Of a stretch of 23,210 nucleotides of DNA, positions 16,896-23,210 are shown one piece after another (position 1 is the first letter of the stretch; each line of letters starts with the position of its first letter). The translations under genes and the position numbers were made by a program. The notes beneath the pieces were generated by a model. The model saw only the letters and a list, made by a program, of their open reading frames with translations, was not told where the DNA came from and did no database searches. Origin of the DNA: DASSWG01 sp041689995 (lineage in GTDB: Bacteria; Bacteroidota; Bacteroidia; Flavobacteriales; Flavobacteriaceae); the NCBI GenBank assembly GCA_041689995.1, contig JBDNFD010000144.1:1-23210 (forward strand), written 5' to 3'.

Positions 16896-16952
16896 GCGTT
16901 GGGTTTTATGCTTTGGGTTAATTTTTGTTGAAAAAAACCAGCATTTAAATAT

Positions 16953-16983
16953 ATTGTTTTTTTCGATTGAAGCCGTATCTTTA
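16953..16983 (+). promoter_or_regulatory. Promoter for cphB
   Basis: ATTG (16953-16956) and TATCTTTA (16976-16983) are spaced by 19 bases. Each half has one mismatch to TTTG / TAnnTTTG. It ends 16 bases before the cphB ATG. The divergent cphA promoter must lie in the same 104-base gap but is not clear. Confidence 0.5.
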
Positions 16984-16999
16984 ACAACAATTTAAATCC

Positions 17000-17872
17000 A
17001 TGAAAATACAAGGAACTTTAATACCCATTGGTGGGAATGAAAACAAGGGAATTCGCGCAAACGAAAAATATACATTGGAATATATCGAACAAAGCATCCT
17101 TTCACGGGTAGTGAGGGAAAGCGGCGGAAACGAATCCTTTTTTGTCATTATTCCAACTGCATCGAGCATTCCAAAAGAAGTTGGGGAGATTTATCTTGAA
17201 GCGTTTAAAAAATTAAAATGTTCCAACATAAAAATTTTAGATATTCGGGAAAAGAGACAATGTGAAGAACCCGAAAACATTGCGATTATCGAAAAGGCAG
17301 ATTGCGTGCTATTTTCTGGTGGGGACCAGTCGAAGATAGTGAAAGAAATCGGTGGCACCAGTATTCACAATATTCTTTTGCACAGGTATCAAAACGAAAA
17401 TTTTGTTTTGGCGGGCACCAGTGCTGGCGCAATGGCCATGTCCGAAGAAATGATCGCCGGGAGCAACCCAAAACGTTTGTTCACGAAAGGAGCCCTGAAA
17501 ATGAACATGGGAATGGCTATTATTGATCATATAATTTTCGATTCACATTTTATCAAAAGGCGCCGGTTTGCGCGCCTTGCCTCTGCGGTCGCAAAATTTC
17601 CCGATTTAATTGGAATTGGTCTTGACGAAGATACCGGTTTGGTGATCAAAGATGGGAACGAATGTGAAATAATTGGTACTGGTATGGTGATTCTTTTTGA
17701 TGCCAGAAAATTAACATATAACACTTCGGAACAGGTGAAAGAAGGCTGTTTTATTTCGCTTTCCAATCTCATCACCCATATTTTGACCCTGGGAGATTAT
17801 TTCAACATCGAAAAAAACCTCATAAGAATCGCACCAGTATATGAGGGTACAACTTCATCTCAGTCCTTATAA
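17000..17872 (+). CDS. cphB: Cyanophycinase (peptidase family S51)
   Basis: A 290-residue cytosolic serine exopeptidase that cleaves cyanophycin to beta-Asp-Arg dipeptides. Seen: the start GTLIPIGGNE typical of the family; FSGGDQ (105-110); the nucleophile motif GTSAGAM (139-145) with Ser141; the His segment DSHF (181-184) with His183; and GLDEDTG (207-213) with Glu210, which together fit the Ser-His-Glu triad. The RRRFARL segment after the His is also characteristic. No signal peptide is present, so the enzyme acts on internal granules and is not a secreted form. Its last 13 bases overlap the 3' end of the convergent dipeptidase gene. Confidence 0.97.
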   Translation: MKIQGTLIPIGGNENKGIRANEKYTLEYIEQSILSRVVRESGGNESFFVIIPTASSIPKEVGEIYLEAFKKLKCSNIKILDIREKRQCEEPENIAIIEKADCVLFSGGDQSKIVKEIGGTSIHNILLHRYQNENFVLAGTSAGAMAMSEEMIAGSNPKRLFTKGALKMNMGMAIIDHIIFDSHFIKRRRFARLASAVAKFPDLIGIGLDEDTGLVIKDGNECEIIGTGMVILFDARKLTYNTSEQVKEGCFISLSNLITHILTLGDYFNIEKNLIRIAPVYEGTTSSQSL

Positions 17873-18792
17873 ATCGCAATTCCACTTTTCCCGTTTGAAG
17901 TTTTAAAAGCGCGGTACATGCCTTTGGTATTGAACGACATGGCAATATTTCCTTGGGCATCCACCGCAATCAAACCACCATCTCCGCCCAATTGGAGCAC
18001 ATGTTCATGAATGGTTTCGTTTGCCGCTTCTTGCAAGGATAAATTTTTATATTCCATTAAGCAAGAAACATGATAGGCTGCGACGGCTCGTATAAAATAT
18101 TCACCGCTCCCGGTGCAGCTCACAGCACAGGTTTGATTGTTGGCATAAGTCCCGGCACCAATCATCGGACTATCGCCAATCCGGCCCCATTTTTTATTGA
18201 TCATCCCGCCGGTAGAAGTTGCAGCAGCCACATTTCCATAAATATCGCAAGCGACCGCGCCAACCGTTCCAAGTTTCGGATCCTTTTTTGCGGAATGATC
18301 TAGTTTAAATTTATCACTTCCCTTGATTTCCAACCATTGTTGATGCCGGAATTCATCATAGAAATAAGTATCATCCAAGATTTCATATCCATGATTTTCT
18401 GCAAATTGCATGGCGCCTTTCCCAGCCAGAAAGACATGTCCTGATTTTTCCATCACATCGCGCGCCAAAGAAATTGGATTTTTAATTCCTGTAAGCATTG
18501 AAACCGCACCGGCATTCAGCGTTTTTCCATCCATGATGGATGCGTCCATTTCGTGGGTTCCCTCAGCGGTGAAAACACTTCCCTTTCCGGCATTGAACAA
18601 GTTGCAATTCTCCAAAAAATTTACAGATGCTTCCACCGCATCGATTGCGTTTCCACCGTCTTCCAAAACAGTGACACCTTTTTCCAAGGCGTCACCCAAG
18701 GCTTTTTTATAAGCTGTTTCCTTTTCTAAGCTAATATTTTTTTTCAGCAAGGTTCCGGAACCTCCGTGAATGGCGAGGGCGAAATTTTTCAT
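17860..18792 (-). CDS. iaaA: Isoaspartyl dipeptidase / plant-type L-asparaginase (Ntn hydrolase)
   Basis: A 310-residue precursor that cuts itself into alpha and beta chains. Seen: the start MKNFALAIHGGSGT; NAGKGSVFTAEGTHEMDASIMDG (67-89, alpha chain); the self-cleavage and nucleophile site LGTVGAVA with Thr176 as the new beta-chain N-terminus; the substrate-binding segment GRIGDSP (203-209) with Arg204 and Asp207; and CTGSGE (226-231). Known: such enzymes hydrolyse beta-aspartyl dipeptides, including beta-Asp-Arg released by cyanophycinase, yielding free Asp and Arg. The start at 18792 was chosen over an upstream ATG at 18924 because the extra 44 residues are unlike the family and hold no signal peptide. 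Its neighbours cphB and cphA make the cyanophycin role very likely. Confidence 0.95.
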   Translation of the reverse strand: MKNFALAIHGGSGTLLKKNISLEKETAYKKALGDALEKGVTVLEDGGNAIDAVEASVNFLENCNLFNAGKGSVFTAEGTHEMDASIMDGKTLNAGAVSMLTGIKNPISLARDVMEKSGHVFLAGKGAMQFAENHGYEILDDTYFYDEFRHQQWLEIKGSDKFKLDHSAKKDPKLGTVGAVACDIYGNVAAATSTGGMINKKWGRIGDSPMIGAGTYANNQTCAVSCTGSGEYFIRAVAAYHVSCLMEYKNLSLQEAANETIHEHVLQLGGDGGLIAVDAQGNIAMSFNTKGMYRAFKTSNGKSGIAIYKD

Positions 18793-18807
18793 ATTTTCAT
18801 GTTTATT

Positions 18808-18856
18808 GCGAATCCATATTTTTCGCCACGAAACCACAATTATTAATTGGATTCGC
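18808..18856. repeat. 9-bp inverted repeat in the dipeptidase upstream region
   Basis: GCGAATCCA (18808-18816) and TGGATTCGC (18848-18856) are exact reverse complements with 31 bases between. The pair begins 15 bases upstream of the iaaA ATG on the minus strand. It could be a leader stem or a binding site for a dimeric regulator. Nothing further supports either. Confidence 0.35.
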
Positions 18857-18914
18857 GGAAACCTTCGCATTGATAAATTATTTACCGAAAGTACAAATTG
18901 CTTTCCAATTCCCC

Positions 18915-18945
18915 TTTCGTTCAAACCATAAGTTTTGTAATTTTG
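18915..18945 (+). promoter_or_regulatory. Promoter for polA
   Basis: TTTC (18915-18918, one mismatch to TTTG) and TAATTTTG (18938-18945, exact TAnnTTTG) are spaced by 19 bases. The -7 half ends 19 bases before the polA ATG at 18965. Confidence 0.6.
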
Positions 18946-18964
18946 AAATCCTTAATTCCATATT

Positions 18965-21811
18965 ATGCCCGTACAAAAACGCTTATTCCTTTTGGATGCT
19001 TTCGCACTGATTTTTAGAGGTTATTACGCTTTTATAAAAAACCCTCGCATTAATTCAAAAGGACAGGATACTTCCGCGATTATGGGTTTTACCAATTCGC
19101 TTTTCGATGTCATCAAACGAGAAAACCCCGATCATTTGGCGGTTTGTTTTGATAAAGATGGCAGCAAAGAACGCCGTGAACTTTTTCCCGAATATAAAGC
19201 GAACCGTCTGGAAACACCAGATGTAATCCGAGAATCAATTCCCATTATCCAAGAAATCCTTAAAGCCATGCATATTCCATGCATCTCACTTTCGGGACTG
19301 GAAGCCGATGACATTATTGGTACTTTGGCGCAACAGGCCGAAAAGGAAGGATATAGCGTTTACATGGTTACGCCCGATAAGGATTTTGCGCAATTGGTGA
19401 CCGACAATATTTTTATGTACCGACCAGCCAGAATGGGAAATGGCATAGAAATATGGGGCATACCGGAAGTTCAAAAACGATTTGGTGTGGAGCGGACCGA
19501 ACAGGTTATCGATTATTTGGGAATGATGGGTGACGCCGCAGACAATATTCCCGGACTTCCCGGTGTTGGTGAAAAAACCGCTAAAAAATTTCTGGAGACA
19601 TATGGCAGTATGGAAAATTTGTTGGCAAACACACATCAACTTAAAGGAAAAATGAAAGAACGCATCGAGGCTAATAAAGAACTCGGTTTACTCTCCAAAC
19701 AGCTCGCCACGATCTGCACAGATTGCGATGTGCAATTCGATGCGGAAGATTATGAACTTTCTAGTCCGGATGTAGAAAAAGTCGTGGAATTATTCAAAGG
19801 CTTGGAATTCAGAAGGCTCACCGAACAATTCATCAAAATGTTTCGCGAAGAAGCCAATGCGACGGGTGGATTAACAACTCCCGAAAAAAATATTGGTGAA
19901 AAAACAGCCCAAAAAACCATTGCTGGCTCCGGTCAATTTTCACTTTTTGGAAACGATATTTCCCATGAAAATGTTTCTGTTGAAAACATTCAAGGTTTTA
20001 ACATATTGGAAAATACCGGTCATTTTTACCAAACGGTATTATCGGGAACATTCACCAATTTGTTCCTGCAAAATTTGATGAAGCAAACTTCGGTATGTTT
20101 CGATACGAAAACCACCAGTTTGAATCCCATTGAGGCGAGATTGGTCGGTATTTCTTTTTCATGGGAACGTGGAAAAGGTTTTTATTTACCTTTCCCAATT
20201 GACGAATTTGAAAGTCAAAAACTTATTGAATTAATTCGTCCATTTCTTGAATCTGAAACCATTGAAAAAATTGGGCAAAACCTAAAATTCGATCTGAAAG
20301 TTTTGGCAAATTATAATTTGGAAGTAAAAGGTCCGCTCTTCGACACCATGTTGGCACATTATATTATTAATCCCGATATGCGTCATAATATGGAGGTTCT
20401 TTCTGAAACATATCTGAACTATTCTCCTATGCCGGTTGAAAAATTGATCGGCAAACGAGGAAAAAATCAAGATTTGCTTCAGAATATTGAAATAGACAAA
20501 CAAACCGAATATGCGGTCGAGGATGCGGACATCACCTTGCAACTGAAACATTTTTTTGTGAACGAATTGAAAGATGCGGACAACGAAAAATTATTCCAAG
20601 AAATTGAAATTCCTTTATTGCGCGTTTTGGCTTCCATGGAAACCGAGGGAATACTTGTGGATAGCGAGTTTTTGAAAAAGCTTTCAGTCGCTTTGGAAAC
20701 CGACATTGCCCAATTGGAAAAAGAAATTTTTTTGGAAGCTTTGGAAGAATTCAATATTGCTTCCCCTAAACAATTGGGGGACATTTTGTTTGGAAAACTA
20801 AAAATTTCCGATAAGCCAAAAAAGACAAAAACAGGTCAATTTTCAACGGCGGAAGATGTATTGTCCTATCACGCCGCCGAACATAAAATCGTGGCCGATG
20901 TTTTAACTTGGCGGGGATTGGTAAAATTGAAAAGTACTTATGTGGATGCACTTCCAAATCAAATCAATAAAAAAACCGGACGTATCCATACGGAATATAT
21001 GCAAACCGTGGCTGCCACCGGAAGGTTGAGTTCCAATAATCCAAATCTCCAGAATATCCCGATCCGTACCGAACGCGGACGAGAGGTTCGAAAAGCTTTT
21101 GTGCCACGCGATGAAAACTATCTTTTACTTTCAGCCGATTATTCCCAAATTGAATTACGCATCATAGCGGCATTGAGCGAAGAGGAAAATATGATCAAAG
21201 CCTTTCAGCAAGGTGAAGATATTCACGCCTCCACGGCGGCAAAAGTGTTTAATGTGCCTTTGGAAGAAGTGACACGTGAACAACGAAGCAATGCGAAAAC
21301 AGTAAACTTTGGGATTATTTATGGAGTTTCCGCCTTTGGGCTCAGCAATCAAACCGGTTTGAGCCGAGGCGATGCCAAAGCATTGATCGAAACTTATTAT
21401 GAAACCTATCCGAAATTGCGGGATTTCATTGATTCCCAAATAAATTTTGCACGCGAAAATGGTTATGTAGAAACCGTTATGGGCCGTCGCCGGTATTTAA
21501 AAGACATCAATGCCGGCAACCATATGGTGCGCAGCGGTGCAGAACGAAATGCCGTGAATGCCCCTATACAGGGAAGCGCTGCCGACATTATAAAAGTGGC
21601 AATGATTAACATACACGAAAAATTTCAACAAAAAGACTACCAGTCCAAAATGTTGTTACAGGTTCATGACGAACTTGTTTTCGACATACATAAAAGCGAG
21701 TTGGAGGAACTAAAACCGTTGATAAAATATGAAATGGAGAATGCCTTCAAATTAAAAATTCCATTGGACGTGGAAATTGGTGTTGGAAGTAATTGGTTGG
21801 AGGCGCATTAA
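18965..21811 (+). CDS. polA: DNA polymerase I, proofreading motif altered
   Basis: A 948-residue repair and Okazaki-fragment polymerase. Seen: a 5'-3' exonuclease domain (about 1-295) with GLEADDIIG (111-119), TPDKD (136-140) and GDAADNIPGLPGVGEKTA (189-206); a 3'-5' exonuclease-type domain (about 375-540) with exo II GQNLKFD (437-443, Asp443) and exo III YAVED (516-520, Asp520), but exo I reads DTKTTSL (380-386), with Lys382 where the metal-binding Glu of the DxE motif belongs; and a polymerase domain with ATGRLSSNNPNLQNIP (684-699), motif A SADYSQIELR (723-732, Asp725), the O-helix RSNAKTVNFGIIYG (774-787, Lys778, Phe782, Tyr786) and motif C VHDE (900-903, Asp902). Polymerase and 5' nuclease sites are complete. 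One base change (GAA to AAA at 20108) explains the Lys, so weak or absent proofreading is plausible. Confidence 0.97.
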   Translation: MPVQKRLFLLDAFALIFRGYYAFIKNPRINSKGQDTSAIMGFTNSLFDVIKRENPDHLAVCFDKDGSKERRELFPEYKANRLETPDVIRESIPIIQEILKAMHIPCISLSGLEADDIIGTLAQQAEKEGYSVYMVTPDKDFAQLVTDNIFMYRPARMGNGIEIWGIPEVQKRFGVERTEQVIDYLGMMGDAADNIPGLPGVGEKTAKKFLETYGSMENLLANTHQLKGKMKERIEANKELGLLSKQLATICTDCDVQFDAEDYELSSPDVEKVVELFKGLEFRRLTEQFIKMFREEANATGGLTTPEKNIGEKTAQKTIAGSGQFSLFGNDISHENVSVENIQGFNILENTGHFYQTVLSGTFTNLFLQNLMKQTSVCFDTKTTSLNPIEARLVGISFSWERGKGFYLPFPIDEFESQKLIELIRPFLESETIEKIGQNLKFDLKVLANYNLEVKGPLFDTMLAHYIINPDMRHNMEVLSETYLNYSPMPVEKLIGKRGKNQDLLQNIEIDKQTEYAVEDADITLQLKHFFVNELKDADNEKLFQEIEIPLLRVLASMETEGILVDSEFLKKLSVALETDIAQLEKEIFLEALEEFNIASPKQLGDILFGKLKISDKPKKTKTGQFSTAEDVLSYHAAEHKIVADVLTWRGLVKLKSTYVDALPNQINKKTGRIHTEYMQTVAATGRLSSNNPNLQNIPIRTERGREVRKAFVPRDENYLLLSADYSQIELRIIAALSEEENMIKAFQQGEDIHASTAAKVFNVPLEEVTREQRSNAKTVNFGIIYGVSAFGLSNQTGLSRGDAKALIETYYETYPKLRDFIDSQINFARENGYVETVMGRRRYLKDINAGNHMVRSGAERNAVNAPIQGSAADIIKVAMINIHEKFQQKDYQSKMLLQVHDELVFDIHKSELEELKPLIKYEMENAFKLKIPLDVEIGVGSNWLEAH

Positions 21812-21813
21812 TT

Positions 21814-21883
21814 AGTATTGAGTATTTAGTATTGAGTATTGAGTATTCAGTATTGAGTATTCAGTATTGAGTATTGAGTATTC
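21814..21883. repeat. Heptanucleotide tandem array, left half (10 units)
   Basis: Ten gap-free 7-base units of AGTATTN begin three bases after the polA stop. The last base of each unit is, in order, G T G G C G C G G C. A partial AGT follows. The units show base substitutions but no change in length, as expected of slippage or recombination copying. The array lies at the 3' end of polA, so it is probably transcribed in its tail. Confidence 0.9.
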
Positions 21884-21885
21884 AG

Positions 21886-21901
21886 TCCCGAGCACTCGGG
21901 A
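21886..21901. repeat. GC-rich hairpin between the two heptamer arrays
   Basis: TCCCGAG (21886-21892) and CTCGGGA (21895-21901) are exact reverse complements separated by CA, giving a tight, strong hairpin. It sits between the arrays and could be the apex of a larger stem formed by them. Without a T tract it is not a classical terminator. Confidence 0.65.
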
Positions 21902-21909
21902 TCGGTGTT

Positions 21910-22000
21910 CAATATCCAATATACAATATCCAATATACAATATTCAATATACAATATTCAATATACAATATTCAATATCCAGTATTCAATATTCAATATT
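21910..22000. repeat. Heptanucleotide tandem array, right half (13 units)
   Basis: Thirteen gap-free 7-base units of CAATATN follow, with last bases C A C A T A T A T C T T T. The eleventh unit is CAGTATT, which carries the G of the left array. The left unit AGTATTG and right unit CAATAT can pair in RNA as a G-U wobble followed by five Watson-Crick pairs, so both arrays can form one long imperfect stem. Confidence 0.9.
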
Positions 22001-22013
22001 CTTTATAAAGAAA

Positions 22014-22045
22014 AACCGTCCCAAAAATTTCTTTTTGAGACGGTT
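22014..22045 (-). terminator. Terminator for the minus-strand secreted-protein gene
   Basis: AACCGTC (22014-22020) pairs with GACGGTT (22039-22045). After one C/A mismatch, CAAAAA pairs with TTTTTG around a TTTC loop. On the minus strand the stem is followed by a T-rich run (TTTTTC), so it best fits termination of the gene ending at 22079. It may also stop polA read-through. Confidence 0.75.
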
Positions 22046-22078
22046 ACTTTCTTCTTAATTAGCTGTGAAAACTAGGGC

Positions 22079-23210
22079 TTATTCTTTAATAAGCCTATAG
22101 GTTCCAACGGCATCATTGATGGTTACTTTCATCAAATATGCGCCGGCTTGCAGTTCACTTAATTCTATGGTTGGAGTCATACTGTTGGGTTTGGTTTTCA
22201 TAACCAATTGACCCAAAAGATTGAACACCTCAACTTGTTGAATTTGTGTGCTTGCTTTCAACGACAATGTACTTTTTACAGGGTTTGGATAAAAAGTAAA
22301 GTCTTCAAAAACTTGGTCGTTTATGCCCAAATCTGAACATATTCCGTTAAAGCTATAAACTCCGTCAAGGGTTGAATCGATTACATATCCTACGCCTGTT
22401 CCGTCATCATAAGCTTGACCAGCACCAACAATACTTGCAGTGGTATTTTCCCAGAAGCAGTTAGTATCATCGGAAGTATAGACAGAAAGGCCTATCCAAT
22501 AGATAGTATCCATTCCCACTTGTCCATCTAAGTCAAATGGTGCTATATCCAAAACAATCTGCGAAGCATCATATCCGAAATTATCACCTATAACCGCTTG
22601 AGAAGTAGGAACCACGCCAGGAATTGTAGTAAGCAATGTTCCAGGCATGCCAGCATTATCTAAATAAATAAATATATCTACAGTAGTTGCAGTAACCCCT
22701 GGGCTCATAAATTCATTGAAAACAATGTTCTCCAAGCTGAAATTTTGATCTGCAGGCACCGTAATATCGTTGGCCACAATTCTTAATATTGCTCCAGAGT
22801 TACTAGATCCATTTTCAAATGCATTACTTGGATTGGAGAAAGCACAACCATTGGTTCCCAAAGTACTGAACGTAAATGGACCAACTTGCATGCTTGTTTC
22901 CGCATCACAAATCGCAGTAACATAAACGTCATAAGCGGTTTCAAGGCTTAATCCAGATAGAAATGTAGTTGGATTTGGAGTGACGTTCACAATTGTTCCG
23001 GCTCCTGTTCCTGGTGTAAATCCAGTATCACCGTATTCAACTTCCCATTCGGTTTCACTACCTCCTGGGGTCCAAGTGACCGTCGCACTGTCTTCTCCGA
23101 TTCCATTTACGTCTAAATCTGTTGGAGCAGGGCAGGCAATCGGTTGTCCACAAGTAACATCTGCTTCCCAGCCAGCTTGTGCAACGCTACCGTCGCTCCT
23201 AAAGACAAAA
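22079..23210 (-). CDS. Secreted multidomain protein with T9SS C-terminal sorting domain (partial)
   Basis: Only the last 377 codons are inside the window; the frame is open to the right edge. Seen, in protein order: the end of a CUB-like domain (FVFRSDGSVAQAGWEADVTC); a proline-rich link; a fibronectin type III domain (PTDLDVNGIGEDSATVTW, later ETAYDVYVTAICD); an Asp/Gly/Thr-rich beta-sandwich of about 170 residues that I do not recognise; and a type A C-terminal sorting domain with FYPNPVKSTLSLKA, VEVFNLLGQLV and GAYLMKVTIND near the end. Known: this domain directs export through the type IX system and is removed at the cell surface. Inference: a surface or secreted enzyme or adhesin whose catalytic part lies beyond the window. 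The GTG at 22990 is internal and not a start. Confidence 0.92.
   Translation of the reverse strand, partial: FVFRSDGSVAQAGWEADVTCGQPIACPAPTDLDVNGIGEDSATVTWTPGGSETEWEVEYGDTGFTPGTGAGTIVNVTPNPTTFLSGLSLETAYDVYVTAICDAETSMQVGPFTFSTLGTNGCAFSNPSNAFENGSSNSGAILRIVANDITVPADQNFSLENIVFNEFMSPGVTATTVDIFIYLDNAGMPGTLLTTIPGVVPTSQAVIGDNFGYDASQIVLDIAPFDLDGQVGMDTIYWIGLSVYTSDDTNCFWENTTASIVGAGQAYDDGTGVGYVIDSTLDGVYSFNGICSDLGINDQVFEDFTFYPNPVKSTLSLKASTQIQQVEVFNLLGQLVMKTKPNSMTPTIELSELQAGAYLMKVTINDAVGTYRLIKE

Noticed and set aside
16946..16953. TATATTTA on the minus strand as the cphA -7 element
   Set aside because: No -33 match at 17-23 bases upstream; in AT-rich DNA this half-site is expected by chance.
18793..18924. 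Longer N-terminus for the dipeptidase from an ATG at 18924
   Set aside because: The 44 extra residues are basic, unlike the family and not a signal peptide; MKNFALAIHGGSG is the expected start.
21814..22000. CRISPR array
   Set aside because: The repeats are 7 bases long with no spacers and no cas genes; it is a tandem heptamer repeat.
22079..22990. Complete gene starting at a GTG at 22990
   Set aside because: The frame continues without a stop to the window edge and encodes FN3 and CUB-like sequence, so the GTG is an internal Val codon.

Overview
The window looks like a chromosomal segment of a member of the Bacteroidota, most likely family Flavobacteriaceae. The evidence is a complete gldK-gldL-gldM-gldN cluster (type IX secretion and gliding motility core), a C-terminal type IX sorting domain on the last protein, promoters of the Bacteroidota TTTG / TAnnTTTG type, AT-rich DNA, and start codons with A-rich leaders instead of Shine-Dalgarno sites. 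No species is claimed.

Layout. (1) Positions 1-423 hold a small ribbon-helix-helix-type antitoxin gene on the minus strand, with a perfect palindrome in its promoter and what may be a decayed toxin remnant behind it. (2) Positions 618-11222 run on the plus strand: a PorE-like OmpA-family protein (TPR, beta-propeller, peptidoglycan-binding domain), topA, an arginase-fold protein with a degraded metal site, then gldKLMN, closed by a strong intrinsic terminator. (3) Positions 11526-12896 hold an FAD-dependent oxidoreductase (plus) facing a thioredoxin-fold protein without its CxxC cysteines (minus). (4) Positions 12974-18792 hold a four-helix membrane metallophosphoesterase with an internal twin-arginine motif and a complete cyanophycin cycle: cphA (synthesis, minus), cphB (depolymerisation, plus, divergent from cphA) and an isoaspartyl dipeptidase/asparaginase (minus, overlapping the cphB 3' end). 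(5) polA (plus) carries a Glu-to-Lys change in the DxE motif of its proofreading domain. (6) Positions 21814-22045 hold two heptanucleotide arrays around a GC hairpin, then a terminator. (7) The minus-strand C-terminal part of a large secreted multidomain protein with a type IX sorting signal runs off the right edge.

How the parts fit. GldL/GldM form the inner-membrane proton-driven motor, GldK/GldN the periplasmic and outer-membrane ring, and the PorE-like protein may tether the apparatus to peptidoglycan. The terminal sorting-domain protein is the kind of cargo this machine exports. CphA, CphB and the dipeptidase together make, cleave and fully hydrolyse the Asp/Arg storage polymer. No phage, insertion sequence, rRNA, tRNA or CRISPR array was seen. 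I did not find a convincing new multi-gene system. The most unusual items are the arginase-like pseudoenzyme beside gldK, the altered PolA proofreading site, the palindromic operator of the orphan antitoxin, the internal Tat motif, and the paired heptamer arrays.
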